NCBI GenBank assembly: GCA_964059195.1
Contig: CAXKWD010000007.1
Span: 55,217,620 to 55,281,619, forward strand
Direction: 5' to 3'
Source: Ectobius pallidus
Lineage: Eukaryota > Arthropoda > Insecta > Blattodea > Ectobiidae
Length of the DNA: 64,000 nt
A program made the position numbers and the translations under genes. The notes beneath the pieces are model-generated. The model did no database searches. It was not told where the DNA came from and saw only the letters and a list, made by a program, of their open reading frames with translations. Below are positions 41,864 through 53,569 of the stretch, in pieces; position 1 is the stretch's first letter, and each line of letters begins with the position of its first letter.

Positions 41864-42786
41864 AAAGGCATACCCCTATACTTGTTACTACCACAGACCA
41901 TCATATTTACACCACGTCCATCCCAAACAATCATGATGCAGAAACACTTCACACATTTTCCTGACTATCGTTAAATTGTAAGTTAAATACGTATGTACCA
42001 GTACATTCAAATATTAAATTGTAAACTTCACTTTTGATATAGATTAACTGTACTAGTTTCAGCAACAGTCACTACTGTTTTTGACAGCTATAGTTCATTC
42101 GCCATGGTTCCCTCCTGTGAACACGGAACGAATTTTGAGATTAAGTCAACATTGCACAGTGGTCCAAAATTGAATCTAGCAGGACAAAATTAATTCTGAC
42201 ACTCTTGTAAAAATAAGTAAACATAGTTGGATAATAATGTAAACATGTCCCAGCATCATGAATGGACCTTTAAATTTTGGTAATCTGATGTATGACAGCT
42301 TGACACATCCTCAAAGTTGAATGAAAGCCTGCTGACTTTGCATCTGTTTATTTCTCAATAAGTTTCGTCAGCGGATGGTAGCAAGTGTGAACAAGTGGAT
42401 GATTCTATTCCTACTGGATTGTTTATTCTAAGACATGTGGAACTTCTTGATGTAATAATTATATATATATTTAGTGATTTTTGTGTCCATAATATTAATT
42501 TGTATTCTTGTCTTAAAATAATTAAATTTTAATTATTTTAAAAAAACTTTAAATTGACTTATAAAAAATGTACATCCGAAGACATCAATAAAAACAACTA
42601 TACAATAGTTCAATTCAAGAGCTATAAGGGGCAATTAACTACCATGTGCGCACTTGCGCCTTTTTCTGAAAATTGACTTTCTTTTTCAGGAAACCAAGAA
42701 ATAATAATGACTTCTGCAGGTTATTTTTTATTAAAAGCAGAACATTTAATTAGTACACTTCATCAAGGAACCAGCAAAAAATCCCA
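41864..42786. other. Unassigned AT-rich stretch
   Basis: No feature recognised. It ends at the left TSD of LINE-E. Confidence 0.5.
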
Positions 42787-44749
42787 TCTGAAGACAAATC
42801 ATCATCATCATCTTCACTCCACGGTTTTGGCATTTTGCCCGTTCCAGCTTCATAGGTTTCTCCAGCGTCTCCTGGGTCATCCTCTTTCTCTCCTTCTTTT
42901 AGGGCTGTAGTTTAATAATGCATTTGGTATTACCTTCCATTCTTAAAATATGTTCATGCCACTGCTGCCTACGTTCTGATATTTTATTTATTATTGGCTC
43001 AATTTCTAATTCTTTCCTGATATCTTCATTTTTTAATTTGTCTAATATTGTGCAGTCTTTAACACCTCTTAAAAATTTCATTTCTGATGCCTGTATTTTA
43101 TTTAGATCCTTTTGTGTTGGTACCCAGGTCTCGTTCGATATAACAGTGTTGGTATTGCCATTACTTTATACATTTTCATTTTTGTATCTCTTCTTACTCT
43201 ATTTTTAAAAGTTCTTTGTACTGTCCCACACATCATTCTGAACTTGTTTACTTTTTCTTCTATGTCTGTGTTGTATTTAAAACTTACGTTGCATCCTAAA
43301 TATTTGAAATTCGATATTTGTTCTAAAATTTAATTTTCTAAGACAATTTTTGATCTTACTGGATAGTGTCCCTTAAAAGCCATTATTTTTGTTTTTTCCT
43401 TTGATATTTTAAAATTGTAATTTTGTATAATATTATTTAAGACATATAATGATTTTTGTAATTTGTCTTCATTTTTGTGTATCAATATTTGATCATCCTC
43501 GAACAGCAGGGTGTTAATATAAACTTTTTCTTTATTACGATTCCTGGATCCACTAAAATCTTCCATTTATTGAAAATATTGTTCATGTAAATATTAAATA
43601 AAGTGGGCGATAAGCTGCACCCTTGTCTAAGTCCAATATTAGTAAAATTTTCCCTAGTTAGCCTATTTCCAGTATCAATTATTATTTTTGAATTTGTATA
43701 TAGGCTTTTAATCGCCTAATGATATGCGGTGGGTAGCCCTTATTTTCTAACATTTGCCATAGCTTTGTTCTATTTATTCTATCAAAGGCCTTTTCTAAAT
43801 CAATGCAGGCAATATGGCTTTCTAAATTCTTCTCTCTTCGCTGTTCAATTATTTGGTTAAGAATAAATATATTATCTATACAAGATCGGCCTTTACGAAA
43901 TCCGCTCTGCTCTTCCCCTATAATACATTCTGTGATATTTTTTATTCTGTTGTTTATTATTTTCGTGTAAATTTTGTAACTCATATTCATTAAACTTATA
44001 CCTCTATAGTTTCCACACTTTCTCCGATCTCCTTTTTTAAATATATTTTTAATTAGAGCTGTTGTCTATGATTCAAGTATTTTACAGTTTTGCTAGCAAT
44101 TGTTTATTAAATGTAATAATCTTAATTTGAACATTATTTCACTGTATTTTAAGAGTTCAGCATTCATTCCATCTAATCCTGGCGCTTTTCGATTTTTATT
44201 GTTTTCAGTACAGAATCCAGTTCCGCAAGGGTTATTGGATCTACTTCATCTTGTTTTGATTCCACCTCAAAAGTGTTTTTTTTCTTAATTCACACTCTGT
44301 GTTTCTAAAATACAGACTAGTATAGTTCTCTATCCATTGATTTTCAGGTATTATGTTTAATTTTGCTATATCTTTTTCCGTTTTGTTTAAATGCTTAAGT
44401 AATTTATACCCTAATAACTGTGTTCCATGTATGTCATGCTCTACTTCACTGATAAATTTTATTCCACGACTCTTCATATGCTTGTTGTGTTATTCTTGTA
44501 TTGCTTTTTTAATTTCCGGATTAAAAAATTCTTAGGTCTCCTATTTCTTAATTTTCTCTTTGTCCCCAGCACTTCACTTGCTGTTTTATTTACTATTTTA
44601 CCATTCCAGATTTATGTCCTCCTCCATTGGTAATTCTAGAATGTTACTTACCATCCTATTTTCATATAGCTTTCTTATGCTTTCATTTTGCAATAAGTAA
44701 ACTTTATACACATCTTCATTTTTTTGTTTTTGATTGTCTGAAGACAAAT
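42787..44749 (-). mobile_element. LINE-E: 5'-truncated non-LTR retrotransposon with 13-bp TSD
   Basis: TSD TCTGAAGACAAAT at 42787-42799 and 44737-44749. The insert (42800-44736) reads on the minus strand, with a (GAT)n 3' tail next to the left TSD. Motifs: linker near 44450, then SGFRKGRSCIDNIFILNQ, HIACIDLEKAFDR, INTLLFEDDQILI and a C-terminal RRQQWHEHILRMEG. Related in style to LINE-C (RTE/L1-like). Confidence 0.9.
42899..44730 (-). pseudogene. LINE-E reverse transcriptase
   Basis: The linker and RT start (about 44730-44020) are damaged. Then MNMSYKIYTKIINNRIKNI, GEEQSGFRKGRSCIDNIFIL, HIACIDLEKAFDRINRTKLW (first Asp), a break, and LLFEDDQILIHKNEDKLQKS with the catalytic Asp pair as EDD instead of the usual ADD. 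KISKEKTKIMAFKGHYPVRS and the C-terminal MKFLRGVKDCTILDKLKNED, RRQQWHEHILRMEG follow. Several stops and shifts are present. The endonuclease is absent because of 5' truncation. Confidence 0.85.
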
Positions 44750-45890
44750 ATGATGCTTATTTAAGCAATGCTAAGTAAATCCAGGCATTTATTGTATATC
44801 AAGTTTAGCTCAAAAATAGCAATTTTTGCTTTTTGCCACAAATTAAACTATTAACCCTAATTAACAACTTTTAGAGCACTACAGCACTCCATAGTGTTTA
44901 AAATTATGCATCATATTGTAGTATAATTATTATTATACTTAGAAAATAAGAAGGCTGTTGTGAAATTTCATTATAGAAAAGACAATGAACTGAACCAGGA
45001 AGAGAAGTTAGTATTAAAGTCATTAGTCTGTACTGTTTCGAAATAAGGAAGCAAAATTGAGTAGTAAAAATAAGCAAGATTGCTGAGTAATAAGTGCAAC
45101 AACCAGCAGAGTGCTGAACAAGAAATAATCATATGTAAGAACTGTTGAGGTGGCTGAATCTAGAACATCACCATTATAATAACTATTTCTTTAGTCAGCA
45201 CAGACTACTATTAAAATCATTTATAATAACTATAATAAGAGTGATCTAGCTCCACCCCTTAACGAGGTTATAAATACTAAGAATAGTGTATCATTGTCGG
45301 ATTTTGTCTTTGGTCAACGATTGCATCAACTTGTAGCCATACTATGACAAGAAGATAGGTTCTTGCGCAGCCATAGCCCCCTGCCTCACGCACGTGTGAC
45401 GTCAGACAGTGACAAGCGCGTCGCTCACGCTGAGTCAAATGCTTCTGCTTCATGCATCACAAATGTATAACTACAGCATCGCTTTGTCTCTAGTAGTTTT
45501 AATCTGCTTTTTATGCATGATATATCGGTATTGTAAGTGATTTACGTTAAATAAATAGGAATTACATGTAGCACTGAATTAATACCGTGAATTACCATTT
45601 TGCTAGTCCATTCTTCACTTCAATGTACAGGAGTCAATGTAGCCTATCTATGTGTAAAATAGAGTAACAGCTGTCAATACTTGAACTTGTTTTCATATAT
45701 ATATATCACAATATTTTGTTCACTGTTTATGAAAATTATTACATGCAAATATTACATACATTTTGAAGGAACACAAAACAATTAAGTCTTATTCATAAAT
45801 TGTAATTTAGCTATAACTCCAATGAAGAATACAGCATAATCCAGTTGTATGGAATATACGACAAATAAAATGAAACTGAAATATTACCTT
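44750..45890. other. Unassigned stretch; CRE-like site downstream of the P-element gene
   Basis: Mostly AT-rich. The part at 45340-45430 is GC-richer with CACGTG and the palindromic TGACGTCA (a CREB/ATF-type site), plus wording similar to the block at 48440-48500 (AAGATAGGTTCTT). It may contain the far end of the P-like element, but no TIR pair was confirmed. Confidence 0.4.
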
Positions 45891-48338
45891 TCAAGATACA
45901 GTCTTCTTAAATTTTCTTTTTAGTCCCTTCGCTTCACTGATGACTCTATTACGTCTTCTAATGACGAAAAACATGACAGTTCTGAAGAACAGATGTTTTA
46001 CATCTTCAGGAACAGCAACATTACAGGACTTTTGGAGTAGAGACTTAATAAAGTTGCGTTTTTGCGCCAGACCTGTAATTTTAAAAATGTTCCACAGCTG
46101 GAAGAGAGTTTCCGAAAATTTAGTTGATGGTTTGTATAGTCGCCCCTCTGACAACTGATTGACGTAAGTACTGTTCAGATTTTCTGTAACTGCACCTAAC
46201 TCTTGATATTTATTTCTGAATTTACTGACGATAAAACTACCAACACTTCCAAGTCCATCGAATTCAATTTCTGTAATATCAAAGCTTTCAGGTATGTCAC
46301 TTGCTAAGTCATGAAATACGGTTCTAGTGATCATAGTTTCTTCTCCACTGCTGTCATCATTGTCAGACAGGGAAGTGATTGATTGGTAATTATTTTCTGT
46401 AAGTGTGATGTCACCCCTGTCATTTGAATCTTCAATGTTTGCTGCTGAAGACACAACACCATCATTTCTTCCAAGTATGTAATTTCGTAATCTGTATTTA
46501 AATTCCAACGGCGATGGATGATCATGCAGTCTTCCATTGTATCTCATTAAGCTGAAAAATCCTTCCAAGATGTCTTGATTTAGTCTGTTCGTTATTATGT
46601 AAGTGGTATTGTACTTAACGCGCATATCGTCGAAGAGCATCCTTAAAGACCTAATGCTCATAAGTATTCCTTTTTGAAAGGGTAACATGTACTTTTTAAG
46701 ACCTACCCTCATCTTTTTTCACAGTTGACTCCATATCAGACAGTACTTTATTCTGGGTTTCTAGTTCTAGTCCATAAGCTGCCATTCTCTTTCTAGAATC
46801 AATTCTTGGCAGTTTAGAATTAAACACATCGAACCAATCATTCACCAATTTCATGAACGAGGATAACTCCTCCCAGTTCTCAGATTTCTTTTTAAAGCGA
46901 AAATAGCTGGGTGGCTAATTTAACTTTCTGCCTTTGAACATTTTTCACATTCAAATGAGCGTCAGTAATTTTATGAGCTACATTTATGTCTGAAAATCCA
47001 GTTTTCTCCATTAACTCCATAAGAGGACACCTCATCAATATTTTGCCATCAATTGCAAAGCCTGAATCCAAGAAGAGGTTTCTCAGAAGTTTAATGAGGT
47101 GGGGAGCGTCACTGAAAACGTACACATTCTCTCCATTTACAGGATTAGAGAAATGATTATTATCCTCGTTAAAGTGTAACTCATTCCACAAGCTTCTGTT
47201 GCTACCTCCTAAGTCACAAACCATAGCCACAATATTATAACCAATATTTTCCAACTGTGTTATTATATTAAATATCAAATCTTTTGTTAATTTGCTGTGG
47301 TACTGAAAAAATATTGGTTGCTTCCAATTTTTAAATAAACCCCGTATTTCAATTACTTGTACATATTTTGAGGGATGCGGAAGACTGTCATTTCTTGCAT
47401 CATATTCATATTGCGCTTTCACTTTCATTTCATCAGCTAAGATAACACAAACCTTTTCGAAAGATGAAATATCACAATTCTTTAAAATATTCAACACAAC
47501 ATTTAATATGCCGGGCCTAAGGGTGACTTCTCTCGCCCATTTCTTTAAGGTAGAGACAGCTGGTAGCGGATAGTTTAATTTTAAGAGATATCTGTAAGCA
47601 CGTGGTCCAGCAGAATATAATGACAGCGCTTTAGATACATCATCAAAAGACCATTTTACACGTTTATTTCTGTCAGCTTCAATGCATTTTCTCATTTTTT
47701 GGATTTGGCCAGGGGTAAATATTTTCTTCATATATTTAACTAAGTTGTTTAGTTAAAAATTTTCACACATGAGTCGAGACACCTTTTTTTGCAAATTAGC
47801 ACATTGTGCTTTTGTTGCATTTAATTCCTCTTGTAACAATATTAATTTACCTGCCTCTTCATATTTTCTTGGGTCGATGACCTCCAATGGTAATGGATCC
47901 ATAGTGTTGGTAACATTCTCTTCAGCAGTAACCATCGATGTTGAAGGTTCGTCTGACAACAATTCGCTTATAATTTTCTTCCTTTCCCTTTTATCACTAT
48001 GAGCAATTCTGACAAGAGATGAAGGGTTTTTAGATTCAGATTTGGGCAACTGTTCGGTAGGAAAGGCATCTGTTTTAAGATGGTTTATACGTGGTTCATA
48101 GTTTAGAAGTTCACTTTTTAAGTCTCACATGTAATGGTCAGATTTAAAATGTATGCTGCATATCCTCGCAGTTTTAACATTAAACTTATCTTGCCTGCAA
48201 CATGCACTGACCCATTTATTTCTTAGTTCGTAATGTTTTGGAAATGTGTGATATACCACTTTTGATCCTTCTGCTTCAATTCTGTTGCACTTTAAGTTTC
48301 TTGTTATTGTTACATCCAAAAACTACGCACATCACCAT
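45891..48338 (-). pseudogene. P-element transposase gene (THAP9-like), decayed
   Basis: ATG at 48338 (MVMCVVFGC) starts a C2CH THAP zinc finger. After an early shift come YHTFPKHYELRNKWVSAC and KTARICSIHFKSDHY. Next are a coiled-coil segment (LILLQEELNATKAQCANLQK), the helix-turn-helix/catalytic region (FTPGQIQKMRKCIE, ILADEMKVKAQYEYD, VCDLGGSNRSLW, FSDAPHLIKLLRN) and the C-terminal region (ITNRLNQDILEGFFSLMR, YRLRNYILGRN). Acidic residues of the P-type catalytic set (DEM, D-G-N, LE-FF) are present. Damage is light: in-frame TGA near 48129 and TAA at 47753, and frameshifts near 48300, 46905 and in an A run at about 46715. Confidence 0.9.
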
Positions 48339-48360
48339 TTTGAATCAAATACATTAAAAC

Positions 48361-48760
48361 ACTCACTCAGAGATAATTGAAAAGCGAAGACTACAGATGA
48401 GAACAGATGTTTATTCACAAATACAGATACTATGGCCATGATACTACGACTAAAAAGATTGGTTCTTCCTGTGTGCGAAAACTGGTCCGTCTTGCGCATG
48501 ACGTAACCGCGTGACAACTGTCTAGAAACCCACAGCAAGTCTCCAACTGATAGTCATGTGGTCAGGACTCATTGTTGCAGCCGGCTGAAATTTGTCTCAA
48601 GTTGTCACGCGGTTACGTCATGCGCAAGACGGACCAGTTTTTGCACACAGGAAGAACCTATCTTTTTAGTCGTAGTATCATGGCCATAGTGTCTGTATTT
48701 GTGAATAAACATCTGTTCTCATCTGTAGTCTTCGCTTTTCAATTATCTCTAAGCAGATAC
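48361..48760. repeat. Inverted duplication of the P-gene upstream region
   Basis: 48361-48536 (reading away from the P gene) and 48600-48760 are inverted copies of about 165 bp, with about 60 unrelated bases between. Each contains CACGCGGTTACGTCATGCGCA, that is a CRE-like TTACGTCA and an NRF1-like TGCGCA, and an AATAAA further on. On the P side the copy leads directly into the THAP start codon. Confidence 0.8.
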
Positions 48761-49473
48761 ACCCACGTATTAACATGTGTGAGTCAACTACTCTAACATC
48801 TTCAAGATGCTGACATCTACACATCAACAAAATCTAAATAAAATGAGAGTAGTCTCAAGCTTTGGCGTAGAAACGGCAGAGACAAACTCTCCGTAAGGAG
48901 AAAAGTCGATGCCGCTATACGACATGGTGGCAGCGTTGTGGATCAACGAAAGGCGTAAGAACCTGTAACTCTTCACTGCAAGTATCTAAAAAACAAGAGG
49001 CAATTTTGAAAACAGAAAATAAAAATTCAAAATTATGTGCACAATTCTTCGGATGAGGGACCTCTTGGACGAGAGATAACTGCAGCTTCTTCGTCTTCTT
49101 CTGCTGGTGACGTTGCATCCCGAGAGAGCAGGCATCACCACGTCTTCTTTCTGCTAAGGAGTGCCTGAATTCCGGTACTTCCCGTCGAAGACATTCATCG
49201 TAGTGCCTCTTCTGGACGAAGCCAACCTGAGGTCCGAAGACTATCACCAGGGTGGTTGCCACTTCGCCAACAAACCTTCTATCCTGGGTTCGGGAGGAGC
49301 AACTCTGCCAGTTCCGAGGAACAGTGTCTTCCCTTCTAATATCTTCTATATTCGTAAGTACAGGTGTTGGTTAAGTCGTAAGAAAATCCCCATTAGAAAT
49401 TCGCACAGTCTCTGTTCCATTCCCCAAGCTCGCTTTTCCATTGCAAAATTCCATTTTTGTAGATCTAGCGTTC
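48761..49473. other. Unassigned stretch, possible LTR/leader fragment
   Basis: Moderate GC content. A TGGTGGCAGCG motif at about 48925 could be a primer-binding site following LTR-like sequence, but no second LTR or pol is present. The open stretch at 49161-49538 shows no known motif. Confidence 0.35.
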
Positions 49474-50018
49474 GGGTCATTCCATGTCAAGTGAACCAAT
49501 TTTTTGTCAATTTTGAACATGACCATCTCCGATTTTAGTCATACTTGGTTGTCATGAAGTACCACCTGAGATATGTTAAAGTGCAAAATATCAGATTTTT
49601 ATGTGTTGTAGTTTTCCAGTTATACCCTTCTGAAATATGGAAAAAAACCAAATTTTCTGCATAAGTGCAATCACAAAATGACGCATAAATCAAGCTGGAA
49701 TTGACATAGATGAGTGGGAAAAGTATCAAAATGTAGCTTATATTATGAGCTTTAATTTGATACGTCACACGAGTACTTTCGAAAAAAAATATTTTCAAGG
49801 TTACCCAAAAAAAATTTGAAAACTGAATTTTTCAAAAACCTATATTTTGAAAATTTTGAAACAATTCTCATAGAAACATACATATTTCAGCATCATGTCC
49901 TACAAGTTTTGATAAGGGATCGCAATGGGATCATATTTTTTTACATTTATAACAAATACTATGCACGCTGGGTAAGAATATATGGCACCGTAATCTTGCA
50001 CTTAATTCTAAAATTTCA
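49474..50018. repeat. Left TIR (about 545 bp)
   Basis: Begins GGGTCATTCCATGTCAAGTG. It repeats inverted at 52706-53241. AT-rich, non-coding, with many short homopolymers. Confidence 0.9.
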
Positions 50019-50086
50019 TTACAATCAAAAAGAAAAACTTACAGAAAACATGTTACCTTCCCTTCTTCAATGACAAAAACGTGAAT

Positions 50087-52552
50087 TTATTGTCTACAGT
50101 AATTTTCTAGAGCCATGGTTGCCGCATCCATCTCTTCCTTCGAGAGGTAATAACTACGGCCAGTGGGACATGTAGGTTGCACAAGGGTGAGGATCTGAGA
50201 GAGAGGCACAGTCAGTTTATTTGGACAGTCACTTTTGAAAGTAAATGATGGAGAAGGACCTGCAGGGTGCAGAAACATCAGTTCCACTATCTGTGCTGTC
50301 TCATTTTTGTCCACAACTACACCAAGCCACCAATGATTGTTGTTCTCACATGTAACATATCCTTTTACTTCTGCTAGCTTCAGCCTCTGTTGCACACGTG
50401 GTCCTAACACTGAAAAAGTGGATGACTGTTCACTTCTTGAAAATACCTTTGTCAACAACACTTTATCTGACAATGGGATGAAACTGTGGAACTTCTGTGT
50501 GCCTGGTATTGCTTTTGTAGACAGAAATCTGTCTGCAAGTATTTTTTCCTCTTTGTTGTATTGTGCTTCATTGAAGAAGAAGAACTGCATGGAGTCGATG
50601 TTTTCCTCACTCCATGTAAACAGCTGTGCTGGTGTCATGATTTGATGCTCGTATGGCCGCTGTAGGCTTGCCTTTCCTGCAAGTCTTTTCACAGTACCAC
50701 CCAGACCGTCACATACTCCTTTCCCATGGGCTGTTGCATAGAAATGCCACTCTGCCTCAATTCCAAAATCATGAACATGGTGGCATAAGTTTGAAAAGTT
50801 TTTTCTGTTTTTAAATTGCGCAGCTGCACCATCTGAGAAGTAGTAAATTTTTTTCAAATCTCTAATTACTTCCAACTTCAAATGAGAGATAAGCCTTTTC
50901 TGGAATAAATGAACAGCAGTGGTGTCATGCTGTAGACATTCAGAGATACATACAATACTTTTGTAGTGTATATTATGATCATTGTAGTAGACTGCTATAG
51001 GAAAAATAGTTGCTTGATCATTGTTCCAATGAAAAGACTGGGCTTCATCCTGTAGTACAAACGAATAATTTTCTGCAAAGTCCATACATACCACAGCTTC
51101 ATTTACTCCAATATTCTGCTTCAAGTGATTATAATATTCTGCCTGTCTTCTTGCAATAAAAGAATGTCTCTTCAAAATCAACAACTGTTCACACAAAGTT
51201 TCTATAAACTCATCTGCAGTTTTGATGAAGGTTACTAAATTACATCTGTCAACAGAAACCCACTGCTTGTATGTAATGTTGTCCACCAGTTCATTATCTA
51301 GCAGCAACTGTAACTCATCTTTCAAATTATCTACACCTGGACATGAAGGACATTCATTAAGGTGGCATGCTGTGCCTGGCTCTTCACACATTAACTTCGC
51401 TAAACAGGAATTATAATTACTTATATCTGTGCCATCATTCAGTGTAATTTGTTTGGATTTCAACACTTGTAGCATTAATTTAACATTCTGATGCACTGTA
51501 CAAACGCATACTGTGTGGGTACCACTTCCTCCAGCCAAGACGCAATGTTTAGGTCGTAAATCAGCAAATTTCGAAAATCCAATCTTATCAGTAGGATTTT
51601 TGTTTTTGAACAGCTCGTACACTTCCTTCAAGTTGCCCATCACTAGCCTCTTCTGTACATGAATTCTACTACTGTCACCCGTTTTCACAGAAACAAAATC
51701 TTTTTTTCCAGGCATAAGACGGCTGACATCATCACTGTTGTAGAACCCTATTACCTTCTCAATCACAGATTCATTTAAAACCTTTCCTGGTTTAGGATTT
51801 GGTGTTGCCAGAATACCCTTCGCTTTCACCAATGCTTTAGCTTTTCTTGCCATTCTGTTGCTAACCTGAAATTCATTTTGTATTTCACTGCATGACCAGC
51901 TTTTAGGTAGTACTGTTAAAATTTGCAATTTTTCACTAACACTTATATTTTCTTCTTGAAACTTTTCTTTTAGCTGACAAATGACTTCACATGATTCTGA
52001 TTTATGGTCAACAGTTTTCTCTGTATTTGTACTTGCTGCTGTTAGTACCTTTTCTGTCAAACATTTTTTTATTTTACTGTATTTTTTATCACAGTATGAT
52101 TTCATTTGCAACTTCCTCTTAGCAACAGGTGACTCCTCTAGAGAGCTTAGAGACTTATTAAGGTACTCTAAGGTAACATCTAAAGCTACAAATGATTCAT
52201 CAACATTAGTAGGCCTAGTGGTATTGGCTACTGGTACTAAACAGTCATCTGTTGTATCTGTAACCTGTTTCTGCTTTGATAGTTCTTTCCTACAACTGTC
52301 ACAAATTTTCATACCTACCACAATGGTGTCAAACATGTCACACATCCAGTCAGTAACAGGCCTCACACTTCTTTTCACACCCTGATGTCTGTCTTTCTTG
52401 AAAGGGTTACAGCAGAAAATCTTTGCTGTTTCACTTACTTTTTCAGCCATACTGGGGAAATACACAATGCCTATTTTAATCACTGAACCCACTACTTTAC
52501 ATGCAGCAATACAGTCTTTGTACAGCCTTTGAAGAAAGGAAGCACACTGCAT
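50087..52552 (-). CDS. Intact transposase-like protein (Sola-like? about 790-820 aa)
   Basis: One uninterrupted frame ends at 50087. Possible starts are ATG at 52552 (MQCASFLQRL) or ATG at 52450 (MAEKVSETAKIF), the latter just after an acceptor-like CCCAG. In residue numbers from the far upstream TTG at 52561: Cys pairs at 50-51 and 87/90 (finger-like), a helical region with SCSEIQNEFQVSNRMARKAK (about 223-242, HTH-like), a Cys/His cluster at 352-407, then an RNase-H-like core: MDFAENY (D494), YYFSDGAAAQFKN (D577) and HGKGVCDGLGG (D618). A C-terminal HWWLGVVV segment follows. The three Asp are candidate catalytic residues of a DDD transposase. Sola-type is a guess from memory of the SDG..QFKN and HGKG-CDG motifs. 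Between near-identical TIRs, it is the likely mobilising enzyme. Confidence 0.8.
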   Translation of the reverse strand: MQCASFLQRLYKDCIAACKVVGSVIKIGIVYFPSMAEKVSETAKIFCCNPFKKDRHQGVKRSVRPVTDWMCDMFDTIVVGMKICDSCRKELSKQKQVTDTTDDCLVPVANTTRPTNVDESFVALDVTLEYLNKSLSSLEESPVAKRKLQMKSYCDKKYSKIKKCLTEKVLTAASTNTEKTVDHKSESCEVICQLKEKFQEENISVSEKLQILTVLPKSWSCSEIQNEFQVSNRMARKAKALVKAKGILATPNPKPGKVLNESVIEKVIGFYNSDDVSRLMPGKKDFVSVKTGDSSRIHVQKRLVMGNLKEVYELFKNKNPTDKIGFSKFADLRPKHCVLAGGSGTHTVCVCTVHQNVKLMLQVLKSKQITLNDGTDISNYNSCLAKLMCEEPGTACHLNECPSCPGVDNLKDELQLLLDNELVDNITYKQWVSVDRCNLVTFIKTADEFIETLCEQLLILKRHSFIARRQAEYYNHLKQNIGVNEAVVCMDFAENYSFVLQDEAQSFHWNNDQATIFPIAVYYNDHNIHYKSIVCISECLQHDTTAVHLFQKRLISHLKLEVIRDLKKIYYFSDGAAAQFKNRKNFSNLCHHVHDFGIEAEWHFYATAHGKGVCDGLGGTVKRLAGKASLQRPYEHQIMTPAQLFTWSEENIDSMQFFFFNEAQYNKEEKILADRFLSTKAIPGTQKFHSFIPLSDKVLLTKVFSRSEQSSTFSVLGPRVQQRLKLAEVKGYVTCENNNHWWLGVVVDKNETAQIVELMFLHPAGPSPSFTFKSDCPNKLTVPLSQILTLVQPTCPTGRSYYLSKEEMDAATMALENYCRQ

Positions 52553-52705
52553 GAGAGTCAAGGCACAACTGAAGCCAGGTCCAACAGGTTACAACTTGCA
52601 TTCCCTGGCTGACTCACATGCTTGCAGACTGTGTTTACTCATACCCATTTGACCACTTGCACAAGTTGGTATATGCATGTTGGTAAACAACTCCCTGGAC
52701 AAAGG

Positions 52706-53241
52706 AATGGATTTTAGAATTAAGTGCAATATTCCTGTGTCATATATTCTTACCCAGCGTGCATAGTATTTGTTATAAATGTAAAAAAATATGATCCCAT
52801 TGCGATCCCTTATCAAAACTTGTAGGACATGATGCTGAAATATGTATGTTTCTATGAGAATTGTTTCAAAATTTTCAAAATATAGGTTTTTGAAAAATTC
52901 AGTTTTCAAATTTTTTTTGGGTAACCTTGAAAATATTTTTTTTCGAAAGTAGTCGTGTGACGTATCAAATTAAAGCTCATAATATAAGCTACATTTTGAT
53001 ACTTTTCCCACTCATCTATGTCAATTCCAGCTTGATTTATGCGTCATTTTGTGATTGCACTTATGCAGAAAATTTGGTTTTTTTCCATATTTCAGAAGGG
53101 TATAACTGGAAAACTACAACACATAAAAATCTGATATTTTGTACTTCAACATATCTCAGGTGGTACTTCATGACAACCAAGTATGACTAAAATCGGAGGT
53201 GGTCACGTTTTTCCATTGGTTCACTTGACATGGAATGACCC
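52706..53241. repeat. Right TIR (about 536 bp)
   Basis: Reverse complement of 49474-50018 with few differences. It probably also includes the promoter for the minus-strand gene. Confidence 0.9.
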
Positions 53242-53569
53242 ACGATTATTGAATTACAACATTATTTTGGAAGATTTCGACTCACGAAAATTACCACAGG
53301 GGTAATGTCATGCGTAGATTATGTTTTCATTCTTATTTATTGCATATTTAGCCTAAGAGCCTGGTTTGAGCCTCTTTTATACAGGAAAGCGTGTGAAATT
53401 TAAGCAAATACTCTCAATAAGTAATACCGTCCACTCCCTGTCTTTTTCGGGGACACGCTACTACTAGCGAAGCCAGTGAGCAGGAATGGACAGTTATTCG
53501 TCAGCTGATATAGTTAACGTTTGTCTGTTGTGTTTTGTGTACGAAAATATAATATAAATTCTAGTAAAA
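53242..53569. other. Unassigned spacer
   Basis: No feature recognised. Confidence 0.5.

Larger units (their letters stand above)
49474..53241 (-). mobile_element. Apparently autonomous TIR DNA transposon, GGGTCATTCCATG ends
   Basis: 3768 bp bounded by inverted repeats of about 540 bp (49474 to about 50018, about 52706 to 53241) that differ at only a few positions. Between them lies a single long ORF on the minus strand and almost nothing else. Near-identical TIRs plus an intact ORF indicate recent activity. Flanking bases show no clear 4-bp TSD. Family name uncertain. Confidence 0.88.

Noticed and set aside
48556..48924. Solo LTR of a retrovirus-like element
   Set aside because: AATAAA and a TGGTGGCAGCG primer-site-like motif are suggestive, but the same sequence also lies upstream of the P-type gene in inverted orientation and no partner LTR or TSD was found.
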